A program made the position numbers and the translations under genes. The notes below the pieces were generated by a model, which did not search any database, was not told where the DNA came from, and saw nothing but the letters and a program-made list of their open reading frames with translations. A DNA stretch of 64,000 bases, taken from positions 186,001-250,000 of the forward strand of contig JAGYKE010000004.1 of the NCBI GenBank assembly GCA_018401465.1, written 5' to 3'. The stretch is from Aestuariivita sp. (lineage in GTDB: Bacteria > Pseudomonadota > Alphaproteobacteria > Rhodobacterales > Rhodobacteraceae). This document shows, in pieces, positions 1 through 7,186 of this stretch; within the stretch, counting starts at the first letter, position 1; each line of letters opens with the position of its first letter.

Positions 1-199
1 CGATAAAACACCACTCGATCCCTTCAAACCGGACCGGCCGGGTTCTTTGCCCTGCCTGTATCCACCTTGATACCGCCTGCGCGGCCACGCCTCAATTTGG
101 TCACATTTGTGCCGCGTTTTGTCGCGGCTCTCAACCTTCCTGTGACGGTGGGGGGTGGATTGTCCGGGCAAGGCCCCGGAACTGGTGCCTTCTTGCATC

Positions 200-230
200 A
201 AGCCCCGACCCGCCTATGGGGCCGGGGCTT
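200..230 (-). terminator. Possible hairpin terminator after leuD
   Basis: AAGCCCCG at 200-207 can pair with CGGGGCTT at 223-230. It lies about 30 bases past the leuD stop on the minus strand. No T-run follows in that direction, so it may only protect the 3' end. Bases 1-199 show no gene that I can support. Confidence 0.4.
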
Positions 231-260
231 GTGAACCACAAGATATGGGGGCGCGGCAGG

Positions 261-866
261 TCAGACCCAGGGGCGCGCCTGCGCAGTCTGCTTCTCGTAG
301 GTGTCGATCGCGCCGGCCTTTTCCATCGTCAGGCCGATATCGTCCAGACCGTTGATCAGACAATGCTTTTTGAAGGCGTCGACTTCGAAGGCGAAGACCT
401 CCCCGTCCGAAGATGTCACCGTCTGGCTTTCCAGATCGACGATCATCCGCGCGTTCGACCCCTTTTCGGCGTCTTTCATCAGCACCGCGACCGCTTCGGG
501 CGGCAGCATGACGGGCAGGATGCCGTTCTTGAAGCAGTTGTTGTAGAAGATGTCGGCGAAGGAGGTGGAGATCACGCAACGGATCCCGAAATCGAGCAGC
601 GCCCAAGGCGCGTGTTCGCGCGACGACCCGCAGCCGAAATTGTCGCCCGCCACAAGGATCTGCGCATCACGGTATTGCGGCTGGTTCAGCACGAAGCCGG
701 GGATTTCCGCGCCGTCCAGAGTATAGCGCATCTCGTCGAAGAGGTTCTTGCCCAGCCCCGAACGCTGGATCGTCTTCAGAAACTGCTTGGGGATGATCAT
801 GTCGGTGTCGATATTGACCAGCGGCATGGGTGCCGCGATGCCGGTCAGGGTGGTGAACTTGTCCAT
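261..866 (-). CDS. leuD: 3-isopropylmalate dehydratase small subunit LeuD
   Basis: Small subunit of isopropylmalate isomerase, which with LeuC converts 2- to 3-isopropylmalate in cytoplasmic leucine synthesis. The 201-residue product has the usual family length and shows the conserved [15 protein letters not shown] segment at residues 76-90, the swivelling-domain signature. The ATG at 866 was chosen because the protein then begins MDKFTTLTG as in relatives and a GGAG ribosome site lies just upstream; the open frame extends much further but that part is the shadow of the transporter gene. leuC is on the same strand but separated by an inverted transporter gene, so leuD probably has its own promoter. 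Confidence 0.96.
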   Translation of the reverse strand: MDKFTTLTGIAAPMPLVNIDTDMIIPKQFLKTIQRSGLGKNLFDEMRYTLDGAEIPGFVLNQPQYRDAQILVAGDNFGCGSSREHAPWALLDFGIRCVISTSFADIFYNNCFKNGILPVMLPPEAVAVLMKDAEKGSNARMIVDLESQTVTSSDGEVFAFEVDAFKKHCLINGLDDIGLTMEKAGAIDTYEKQTAQARPWV

Positions 867-895
867 CGGTCTTCTCCTCGGTCGGGCCTGTGTCG

Positions 896-923
896 CTTTA
901 GCCGCTCGGGGGGCGGGCGGCAA
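896..923 (-). promoter_or_regulatory. Candidate leuD promoter
   Basis: Reading the minus strand there is TTGCCG (923-918), a 16-base spacer and CTAAAG (901-896), about 30 bases before the leuD start. The -10 match is weak. The reason to expect a promoter here is that the neighbouring transporter gene runs the other way, so leuD cannot easily be read from the leuC promoter. Confidence 0.3.
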
Positions 924-1013
924 GATGGCGGGGCGGCCCGGGGCGCTCTGGTCAAGCGCCTGCGCCGGGCTTAGGACTTTCTCGAAACCTGCCTGATCCC
1001 GGGAAGATCCCCC

Positions 1014-2225
1014 ATGCTCCGCTTCGTGGCCGAGAATGCGCGCTGGCTGGCCACGGGTGTCTTGCTGACGCTCGGGGCATGCCTTGGGCACACATGGTTC
1101 ATCTCGCTTTTCGCGGGCGAGATCCGGGCCGAATACGGGCTGAGCGACGGGCAATGGGGCCTGCTTTACACCGCCGCGACGCTCGGTTCCGCGGCGCTTC
1201 TCTTCGGGCGCGGGGGATGGGCCGATTCCGTGCCCCTGTCGCGACTGGTACCGATGGTGGCGGTGGCCTTTGCCGGGGCTGCAGTGCTGATGGCGCTGGG
1301 GCAAGCGGTCTGGACGCTCGGGATCGCGGTGTTCCTGTTGCGCTTCTGTGGTCAGGGCATGTTCAGCCATATCCAGCAGACCGCGATGGCGCGCTGGTTC
1401 ATCGCCACACGCGGGCGGGCCATGGCATTCACCAATCTGGGCTATACCACGGGCCAGATCCTGTTGCCGCTGCCCGCGGTTCTGCTGATGGGCTGGATCG
1501 GCTGGCGGGCAAGCTGGCTGGTGGTGGCGGCGATCTTGCTTCTGTTCATCCTGCCGTTGCTGCTTGTCCTGCTGAAACAGGACCGCGCCCCGCAGGGCGT
1601 CAGAGGTGGCGCTTTGGGTGTAGCCGGCCTTGGCAATCGGCATTGGCGCCGGGGCGACACGCTGCGCCACTGGCTGTTCTGGGCGCTGGTGCCGCTGATG
1701 CTGACGCCGGGCTATATCGGCACGGTCGTGTTCTTCCATCAGGTCCATATCGCCGAGATCAAGGGCTGGTCGCTGGTCGCCATGGCGCCCGCCTATCCCG
1801 CTTGGGCGCTGTCGGAGGTGGCCGCGGCCTTTGTCGCGGGCTGGGTGGCGGACCGGTTCGGGCCTGCGCGGCTGTTGCCTCTGGCATTGTTGCCGATGGG
1901 TGTGGGTATCGCGATGATCGGCATGGCGCAGACGCCGTTGGCCTGGATCGTCGGCATCGGACTGATCGGGGTGACGCAGGGGCTGACCAATACGATCTGG
2001 GGCACGCTTTTGCCCGTGACCTATGGCACGCATCACATCGGCGCGGTCCGTGCCGTGGCCAGCGCGGTGCTGGTGGTGTCAACCGCGCTCGGGCCGGGTG
2101 TCGGGGGCCTTATCATCGACGCGGGCATCCCCCTGCCCGATCAGACGGGGGCAATGGCCATCTGGTGCTTCGGGCTGTCGCTGGTGATGCTGCCCGTGAT
2201 GCGCGGCATCCTGCGGGCCTTCTGA
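1014..2225 (+). CDS. Major facilitator superfamily transporter
   Basis: A 403-residue inner-membrane protein with about 12 hydrophobic segments and a basic central loop near residue 190 (KQDRAPQGV), the layout of a 12-helix MFS carrier. The N-terminal half has the [10 protein letters not shown] stretch in the position of the family's loop 2-3 motif. Substrate cannot be told from sequence; the general look is that of monocarboxylate/cyanate-type carriers. It sits in opposite orientation between leuC and leuD and ends head-to-head with leuC across a shared hairpin. Confidence 0.85.
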   Translation: MLRFVAENARWLATGVLLTLGACLGHTWFISLFAGEIRAEYGLSDGQWGLLYTAATLGSAALLFGRGGWADSVPLSRLVPMVAVAFAGAAVLMALGQAVWTLGIAVFLLRFCGQGMFSHIQQTAMARWFIATRGRAMAFTNLGYTTGQILLPLPAVLLMGWIGWRASWLVVAAILLLFILPLLLVLLKQDRAPQGVRGGALGVAGLGNRHWRRGDTLRHWLFWALVPLMLTPGYIGTVVFFHQVHIAEIKGWSLVAMAPAYPAWALSEVAAAFVAGWVADRFGPARLLPLALLPMGVGIAMIGMAQTPLAWIVGIGLIGVTQGLTNTIWGTLLPVTYGTHHIGAVRAVASAVLVVSTALGPGVGGLIIDAGIPLPDQTGAMAIWCFGLSLVMLPVMRGILRAF

Positions 2226-2233
2226 GGCGCTGC

Positions 2234-2253
2234 GGGCGCCCCTTGGGGCGCCC
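2234..2253. terminator. Shared hairpin between MFS gene and leuC
   Basis: A perfect 20-base palindrome with GGGCGCC arms (2234-2240 and 2247-2253) lies in the 39 bases between the converging stop codons. On the plus side it is followed by the T-rich GGTCTTCTT. It likely ends transcripts from both directions. Confidence 0.6.
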
Positions 2254-2264
2254 GGCTGGTCTTC

Positions 2265-3668
2265 TTACATCAGGTCGCGCACATCCGTCAGCCGCCCCGT
2301 CACGGCGGCGGCCGCCGCCATTGCGGGGCTCATCAGGTGGGTGCGTCCGCCGCGGCCCTGACGGCCCTCAAAATTGCGGTTCGACGTCGCCGCGCAGCGT
2401 TCGCCCGGTTCCAGCTGGTCGGGGTTCATCGCCAGACACATCGAACAGCCCGCAAGGCGCCATTCGAACCCGGCCTCGCGGAAGATGTCGGCAAGGCCTT
2501 CTTCCTCGGCCTGGGCGCGCACAAGGCCCGATCCGGGCACCACCATCGCGCGCTTCACCTTGATCTTCTTGCCCTTCAGGATCTCGGCCGCGGCGCGCAG
2601 GTCCTCGATCCGGCCATTGGTGCAGGACCCGATGAAGACGGTGTCGATCTCGATGTCCGAGAGCTTCGTGCCCGGCGTCAGACCCATGTAATCGAGCGAA
2701 CGTTGCGCCGCCTCGACCTTGCCGCCCTTGAAGTCCCCGGGCGCCGGCACGGCGCCGGTGATCGGCAGCACGTCCTCGGGCGAGGTGCCCCAGGTTACGA
2801 CCGGCGCGATATCCTCGCCCTTGATCGTGATAACCTTGTCCCAATGGGCGTCCTCGTCCGAGAACAGCGTCTTCCACCAGGCCAGTGCGGCTTCCCACTG
2901 CGCGCCCTTGGGCGCGTGCGGGCGGCCCTGCACATAGGCGAAGGTCGTCTCGTCCGGCGCGATGAGGCCCGCGCGCGCGCCACCTTCGATCGCCATGTTG
3001 CAGACGGTCATGCGGCCTTCCATGGACAGGTCGCGGATCGCCTCGCCGCAATATTCGATGACGTAGCCGGTGCCGCCCGCCGTGCCGGTCAGGCCGATCA
3101 CCGACAAGGTGATGTCCTTGGCCGTCACACCCGGGCGCAGCTTGCCGGTGATCTCGACCTTCATGTTCTTGGATTTCTTCTGGATCAGCGTCTGGGTGGC
3201 CAGCACATGCTCCACTTCCGACGTGCCGATTCCATGGGCGAGCGAGCCGAAGGCGCCGTGCGTCGCGGTATGGCTGTCGCCGCAGACGACGGTCATGCCC
3301 GGCAGCGTCCAGCCCTGTTCGGGGCCGACGATATGCACGATTCCCTGCCGGATATCGGTCACCGGATAGTAGTGGATGCCGAAGTCCTTCGCATTCTTGT
3401 CGAGCGCGGCGACCTGGATGCGGCTTTCCTCAGGCATCTGGTCGGGATTCTCGCGGCCTGCCGTGGTCGGCACGTTGTGGTCGGGCACCGCGATCGTCTT
3501 GTCCGGCGCGCGCACCTTGCGACCGGTCATGCGCAGACCCTCGAAGGCCTGCGGGCTCGTCACCTCGTGGACAAGGTGACGGTCGATATACAGAAGGCAG
3601 GTGCCGTCGTCGGATTCGTGCGCGACATGGGCATCCCAGATCTTGTCATAGAGCGTCTTGGGGGACAT
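2265..3668 (-). CDS. leuC: 3-isopropylmalate dehydratase large subunit LeuC
   Basis: Iron-sulfur large subunit of isopropylmalate isomerase, partner of LeuD in leucine synthesis. The 467-residue product starts [14 protein letters not shown], typical of the family. The 4Fe-4S cysteines are visible as GSCTNGR (C near 349) and CSMCLAMNP (C408 and C411), with PGSGLVRAQ between them. The ATG at 3668 has a GGAGAGG ribosome site. An open frame continues 15 codons upstream to 3713 but without a ribosome site. A well-spaced promoter and a short open frame lie upstream. Confidence 0.97.
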   Translation of the reverse strand: MSPKTLYDKIWDAHVAHESDDGTCLLYIDRHLVHEVTSPQAFEGLRMTGRKVRAPDKTIAVPDHNVPTTAGRENPDQMPEESRIQVAALDKNAKDFGIHYYPVTDIRQGIVHIVGPEQGWTLPGMTVVCGDSHTATHGAFGSLAHGIGTSEVEHVLATQTLIQKKSKNMKVEITGKLRPGVTAKDITLSVIGLTGTAGGTGYVIEYCGEAIRDLSMEGRMTVCNMAIEGGARAGLIAPDETTFAYVQGRPHAPKGAQWEAALAWWKTLFSDEDAHWDKVITIKGEDIAPVVTWGTSPEDVLPITGAVPAPGDFKGGKVEAAQRSLDYMGLTPGTKLSDIEIDTVFIGSCTNGRIEDLRAAAEILKGKKIKVKRAMVVPGSGLVRAQAEEEGLADIFREAGFEWRLAGCSMCLAMNPDQLEPGERCAATSNRNFEGRQGRGGRTHLMSPAMAAAAAVTGRLTDVRDLM

Positions 3669-3717
3669 GGGTCCTCTCCGGTTCTGATGAAAACAGCTTG
3701 CGTGGGGCCACACGCCT

Positions 3718-3804
3718 CTATGGGCGGGCCTGCACCGAGTGCGCCGCGCCGAAGAAGCGTTCGCTCAGCCTTGCGCGGTCGTCCAGATCGAATACGCGGG
3801 TCAT
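3718..3804 (-). CDS. Possible 28-residue leader or small ORF upstream of leuC
   Basis: An ATG at 3804 opens 28 codons ([20 protein letters not shown]...) ending in TAG, 49 bases before leuC. The ATG lies about 7 bases after the proposed -10 element, so the message would be almost leaderless. It has few leucines (3 of 28), so it does not look like a classical leucine attenuator peptide. The third codon positions are GC-rich as in real genes. It could be a genuine micro-protein or chance. Confidence 0.35.
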   Translation of the reverse strand: MTRVFDLDDRARLSERFFGAAHSVQARP

Positions 3805-3810
3805 GCGACG

Positions 3811-3839
3811 TGATTAATCGCGCGGCCCCTGCAACGCAA
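3811..3839 (-). promoter_or_regulatory. leuC promoter
   Basis: On the minus strand TTGCGT (3839-3834), a 17-base spacer and TAATCA (3816-3811) form a good housekeeping-type promoter pointing at leuC. The predicted start of transcription is close to the ATG of the 28-codon frame at 3804. Confidence 0.55.
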
Positions 3840-3890
3840 GGCCCGCTGCCTCGTGTGATCCGATCGCGCGGATGATGCGTATGATGGTTT

Positions 3891-4043
3891 ATGAAAAACT
3901 CCGCCGCACCCCTTCTCGTCTTCAAGATCGCCGCCATCGTGATGATGGCGCTGGCCGTGCATGCGGTTCAGGCGGGCGATCCCGCCTATGGATCGGACCT
4001 GAAGATCGGGGCCGAAACGTTGCTCAAGGCCTCGCTGGACTGA
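3891..4043 (+). CDS. Small exported or membrane peptide, 50 residues
   Basis: An ATG-started 50-codon frame not recognised by name. Residues 1-28 (MKNSAAPLLVFKIAAIVMMA then LAVHAVQA) look like a signal peptide or single membrane anchor, followed by a short polar tail ending in KASLD. Codon use matches the neighbours. It precedes rsfS on the same strand with a 110-base gap. No ribosome site stands out before the ATG (ATGATGGTTTATG). Function unknown. Confidence 0.55.
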   Translation: MKNSAAPLLVFKIAAIVMMALAVHAVQAGDPAYGSDLKIGAETLLKASLD

Positions 4044-4153
4044 GCGCAGCTTGCCCCGCGCGCGGGGATTCATTGAAATGTCGCGTCGGGATTGATACCC
4101 TTGGTTTGTGAAGGCCGGGAGTCATCCGGCGCAATCTACAGGAGGACCAGGTT

Positions 4154-4570
4154 CTGACGACCCTGACCCAGGCGGCAGCGACCGCCGATTTCGCGGGTGC
4201 GCCAGTCGGCGCGAACCCCGACAGCATGGGCAGCGAAGCGCTGCTCACCGCAATCACGACAGCCCTGACCGAGGACAAGGCCGAAGACATGGTCGAAATC
4301 GACCTGCGCGGCAAAACCTCCATCGGCGATTACATGGTCATCTGTTCGGGCCGTTCGTCCCGGCAGGTCACGTCCATGGCCGACAAGCTGGCCGAGAAGC
4401 TCAAGCAGGATTACGGCCGCACCAGCCGGATCGAAGGCAAGGATACCGGCGACTGGGTTCTGATCGACACCGGTGACGTGATCGTCCACATCTTCCGCCC
4501 CGAAGTGCGCGACTTCTACCAGCTGGAAAAGATGTGGATGCCACCCGCCAGACAGGTCGGCGCGGGCTGA
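4154..4570 (+). CDS. rsfS: Ribosomal silencing factor RsfS (probable CTG start)
   Basis: RsfS binds ribosomal protein L14 and blocks subunit joining when nutrients run out. The conserved DUF143 domain runs from about residue 26 to the end: DKAEDMVEIDLRGKTS, DYMVICSGRSSRQV, GDWVLIDTGDVIVHIF. The first in-frame ATG is at 4226 but has no ribosome site. A perfect AGGAGG at 4140-4145 lies 8 bases before an in-frame CTG at 4154, with no stop between, giving a 138-residue protein whose N-terminal extension (LTTLTQAAATADFAG) resembles the variable tails of relatives. If the ATG is used instead the protein is 114 residues. rlmH follows 34 bases later, forming the usual rsfS-rlmH pair. Confidence 0.88.
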   Translation: MTTLTQAAATADFAGAPVGANPDSMGSEALLTAITTALTEDKAEDMVEIDLRGKTSIGDYMVICSGRSSRQVTSMADKLAEKLKQDYGRTSRIEGKDTGDWVLIDTGDVIVHIFRPEVRDFYQLEKMWMPPARQVGAG

Positions 4571-4604
4571 TCCGCCCCGGACAGGCGGCGAAAGGACAAC
4601 ACTG

Positions 4605-5075
4605 ATGCGCGTGCATATCTGCGCGGTCGGACGTCTGCGCGCCGGACCGGAACTTGACCTGATCCGCGACTATGCCGCGCGCTTCGACCGGACCGGGCGC
4701 GCGCTGGGGCTCGGGCCCCTCACCCTCACCGAAGTGGACGACCGCAAGGGCGGCGGCATGACGGCCGAGGCCGCGCTTCTGCGCCGCGCCCTGCCGCAGG
4801 GGGCGCTGGTGTGCTGTCTGGATGAGCGCGGGGCGCAGATGGCCTCGCCCGCCTTCGCCGACTGGATGGCGTCGTGTCGCGATCAGGGGCGCGGAGACCT
4901 TGCCTTCGTGATCGGCGGCGCCGACGGGATCGACCCCGCCCTGCGCGCCGAGGCCGATCAGGCGATCAGCTTCGGCCGCATGGTCTGGCCCCATATGCTG
5001 GTGCGCGCGATGCTGACCGAACAGCTTTACCGCGCCGCATCGATCCTCGCGGGTGCGCCCTATCATCGGGTGTGA
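4605..5075 (+). CDS. rlmH: 23S rRNA (pseudouridine1915-N3)-methyltransferase RlmH
   Basis: SPOUT-family enzyme that methylates pseudouridine 1915 in helix 69 of 23S rRNA on assembled ribosomes. The 156-residue product has the family length and the hallmarks LDERG, the SAM-loop FVIGGADG, and the C-terminal EQLYRAASILAGAPYHRV that forms the knot and active site. The ATG has an AAAGGA ribosome site. It lies directly after rsfS, the common arrangement. Confidence 0.96.
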   Translation: MRVHICAVGRLRAGPELDLIRDYAARFDRTGRALGLGPLTLTEVDDRKGGGMTAEAALLRRALPQGALVCCLDERGAQMASPAFADWMASCRDQGRGDLAFVIGGADGIDPALRAEADQAISFGRMVWPHMLVRAMLTEQLYRAASILAGAPYHRV

Positions 5076-5136
5076 CCCGGGCCCTCAGATGGCGGCTTCA
5101 GCCCGCGGCAACAGATCTTGCGCTGACGGCGAATGG

Positions 5137-5156
5137 CCGCCTGCGCCTGCAGGCGG
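5137..5156 (+). terminator. Hairpin after rsfS-rlmH
   Basis: CCGCCTGC (5137-5144) pairs with GCAGGCGG (5149-5156) around a 4-base loop; the sequence then runs AGGTCTGCCTTTCC. A modest terminator candidate between rlmH and the next promoter. Confidence 0.4.
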
Positions 5157-5181
5157 AGGTCTGCCTTTCCCCGGCAAAGAC

Positions 5182-5210
5182 TTGTTCCCCCGGTGCCTGA
5201 CGGGTAAAAC
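5182..5210 (+). promoter_or_regulatory. Promoter of the HupE-like operon
   Basis: TTGTTC (5182-5187), a 17-base spacer and TAAAAC (5205-5210) precede the His-rich gene by 44 bases. I see no clear Zur, NikR or Fur-type palindrome around it. Confidence 0.45.
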
Positions 5211-5254
5211 GGCGACAGATCCGCGATCAAGGCGGCGGGGGGCGGGACGCACAG

Positions 5255-5608
5255 ATGCAGGCAGCACAGACAAAGGTCAGGAGCATTCTTGCGACCGTTC
5301 TGTGTGCCGCGATCTTTGTCTGGGCGGTGACGCCGTCGTTCAACCATGCGCCGATGGTGTTTCAGACCATCCACGACCATCTGGAGATGGTCGAGCATCA
5401 CGGCCATTCCCATGGGTTCGCGGAAGACCTCTACTGGGCCATGCATGGTCACAGGCATGACGTGGCAGACCACGATCACAACCACGCGCTTTTGTCGGTG
5501 ACCCCGCGCTCCCGACCGCTTGAAGTTGTCAGCCAGGCGTCGCCGGGGATGGTTTCCATCGACGGCCCCACGCGGCATTTCCGGATAGAGCGACCTCCGC
5601 GCGCGTGA
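5255..5608 (+). CDS. His-rich membrane-anchored small protein
   Basis: A 117-residue protein of no family I can name. Residues 8-28 (VRSILATVLCAAIFVWAVTP) form one membrane segment or uncleaved signal. The following 60 residues hold clusters of histidine with acidic residues (HDHLEMVEHHGHSHG, HGHRHDVADHDHNH), 14 or so His in all, which strongly suggests binding of Zn, Ni, Co or Cu, probably on the periplasmic face. The tail is basic. It is the first gene of a three-gene unit ahead of a HupE/UreJ-like permease, which supports a role in metal capture or sensing; the metal is not determined. Confidence 0.75.
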   Translation: MQAAQTKVRSILATVLCAAIFVWAVTPSFNHAPMVFQTIHDHLEMVEHHGHSHGFAEDLYWAMHGHRHDVADHDHNHALLSVTPRSRPLEVVSQASPGMVSIDGPTRHFRIERPPRA

Positions 5609-5666
5609 TCCCGGCGGCCTGTGCCGCGCCCGGACAGATCACCTTTCGAACAAGCGGAGCAATTCC

Positions 5667-6383
5667 ATGAAAACCCTCACCGGGGGCGCGCGGCGCATGC
5701 CTTTGCGACTTGCGCTTGCCGCCTGCGCGTCGCTCGCCCTGATGGCCGGCGCGGCCCTTGCCCATGACGTCACCCCGGGTGACGCGGGCTATATTCAGGA
5801 AATCTGGGGGGTGCACATCATCCCCTTCATCTATCTCGGCGCCAAACACATGATCACGGGATACGACCATATCCTGTTCCTTCTGGGCGTCGTGTTCTTC
5901 CTCTACCGCATGAAGGACGTGGCGATCTATGTCAGCCTTTTCGCGCTTGGCCATTCGGTCACCATGCTGCTGGGCGTCTGGTTCGGCTGGGGCATCAATG
6001 CCTATATCATAGATGCCATCATCGGCCTGTCGGTCGTATACAAGGCGCTCGACAATCTTGGTGCCTTTCAGAAGTGGCTCGGGTTCCAACCCGACACCAA
6101 GGCCGCGACGCTGATCTTCGGCCTGTTCCACGGGACGGGTCTGGCTTCCAAGATCCTCGAATACCGGATCTCTGAAGACGGTCTTCTGGCCAATCTTCTG
6201 GCCTTCAACGTCGGTGTCGAAGTCGGGCAGCTTCTTGCCCTGTTCGTCATCCTCATCGTCATGGGATACTGGCGGCGCAGCCCCGACTTCCTGCGGCAGG
6301 CCACCTATGCAAACCTCATCATGGTCGCCCTCGGCGTCCTGCTGACCTGGCAACAGGTCGCGGGATATCTGGGCAGCGTCTAG
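5667..6383 (+). CDS. HupE/UreJ family metal permease
   Basis: HupE/UreJ proteins are small membrane permeases, mostly for nickel or cobalt, usually found with hydrogenase or urease genes. This 238-residue protein has a signal-like N-terminus (ALAACASLALMAGAALAH), then about 6 membrane helices. Family marks are KHMITGYDHILFLLG (His and GxDH near residues 62-72) and FGLFHGTGLAS near 152-162. No hydrogenase or urease gene is in the window, so nickel for those enzymes is not implied by context. It follows the His-rich gene by 58 bases and precedes the anchored protein by 15 bases, so the three are probably co-transcribed. Confidence 0.85.
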   Translation: MKTLTGGARRMPLRLALAACASLALMAGAALAHDVTPGDAGYIQEIWGVHIIPFIYLGAKHMITGYDHILFLLGVVFFLYRMKDVAIYVSLFALGHSVTMLLGVWFGWGINAYIIDAIIGLSVVYKALDNLGAFQKWLGFQPDTKAATLIFGLFHGTGLASKILEYRISEDGLLANLLAFNVGVEVGQLLALFVILIVMGYWRRSPDFLRQATYANLIMVALGVLLTWQQVAGYLGSV

Positions 6384-6398
6384 GGACTGGAACACGAC

Positions 6399-7013
6399 AT
6401 GCACAACGCACCGAAACCGAAACCCGAAGACCTGCCCACCCGGGCGCAGCTTCGCCTGTCCACCCTCATCGCCTGCATCGGGGCCGTGGCCATCGGCGTG
6501 ATGGTCTACATGCCCGCCGAACTGGGCCGGGACCCGACCGGCGTCGGCACATTTCTTGGACTGACCGAGATGGGCCTGATCAAGCAGCAACTGGCCGAAG
6601 AAGCCGAAGCCGACGCCCTGCTGCATGGCGGTGACGATCAGTCGTCGCTGATGAACGACATTCTTGGCCTCTTCGTCTCTCAGGCGCAGGCGCAGGAGGC
6701 ATGGCAGGACGAGATCACCTTCACCCTCGCACCGGGCGCATCCACCGAGATAAAGGCCACGATGGAGGAAGGAGCGACCCTGTTCTATGCGTGGAGCGCC
6801 GAGGGCGGCCGGATCAACTTTGACCTGCATGCCCATGCCGGTGACCGCAACGTGACCTATGAAAAGGGGCGCGGCCAGACCAGCGGCGAGGGGAGCTTCG
6901 TGACCCCCTTCGCCGGGGATCACGGCTGGTTCTGGCGCAACCGCGACAGCGCCGCCGCCACCGTGACGCTGCGACTGCGGGGCGATTACAGCGCGATCGT
7001 GCGCGCCGACTAG
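6399..7013 (+). CDS. Membrane-anchored protein with C-terminal beta-sandwich-like domain
   Basis: A 204-residue protein. One membrane helix lies near residues 23-41 (LIACIGAVAIGVMVYMP), then an acidic linker (KQQLAEEAEADALLHGG) and, from about residue 95, a beta-rich domain with EITFTLAPGAS, LFYAWSAEGG and a final HGWFWRN..VTLRLRG pattern that recalls GOLD/emp24-type or cupredoxin-like sandwiches; that fold comparison is inference. Likely faces the periplasm as a partner of the HupE-like permease encoded 15 bases upstream. No enzymatic motif is seen. Confidence 0.75.
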   Translation: MHNAPKPKPEDLPTRAQLRLSTLIACIGAVAIGVMVYMPAELGRDPTGVGTFLGLTEMGLIKQQLAEEAEADALLHGGDDQSSLMNDILGLFVSQAQAQEAWQDEITFTLAPGASTEIKATMEEGATLFYAWSAEGGRINFDLHAHAGDRNVTYEKGRGQTSGEGSFVTPFAGDHGWFWRNRDSAAATVTLRLRGDYSAIVRAD

Positions 7014-7020
7014 GCCGGGG

Positions 7021-7050
7021 ACCGGCGCATCCCGCACGGGGTGCGCCGGT
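7021..7050 (+). terminator. Hairpin ending the HupE-like operon
   Basis: ACCGGCGCA (7021-7029) pairs with TGCGCCGGT (7042-7050), with an inner CCC/GGG pairing. No T-run follows, so termination may be partial or need Rho. Confidence 0.5.
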
Positions 7051-7151
7051 CACCATGCAGCAAACTACCTCATGGCGCGGTGGGCCTGCGCGTGGTTCCC
7101 TTCGCCAAGCGGCGCGTGCGGCCGGGCGATTCCCGTTGCCTTGCGTAATAA

Positions 7152-7172
7152 TTGGTAATATCTTCTTACCAA
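7152..7172 (+). promoter_or_regulatory. GntR/FadR-type operator before glcD
   Basis: TTGGTAA (7152-7158) and TTACCAA (7166-7172) form a perfect 7-base inverted repeat with a 7-base gap, 15 bases before the glcD start. FadR-subfamily regulators such as GlcC, PdhR and LldR bind TTGGT..ACCAA-like sites, usually with a shorter gap. The site overlaps the likely -10 region, so repression is plausible. The regulator gene is not in the window. Confidence 0.5.
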
Positions 7173-7186
7173 AGAGGAGGGATCAC

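Noticed and set aside
867..2036. Long N-terminal extension of the leuD open frame (to 591 residues)
   Set aside because: The extension is low-complexity Arg/Gln/Pro sequence antisense to the MFS gene; LeuD is complete from 866 with a ribosome site.
5667..6383. Nickel uptake for hydrogenase or urease
   Set aside because: The HupE/UreJ resemblance is real, but no hydrogenase, urease or maturation gene is present in the window, so that specific role is not claimed.
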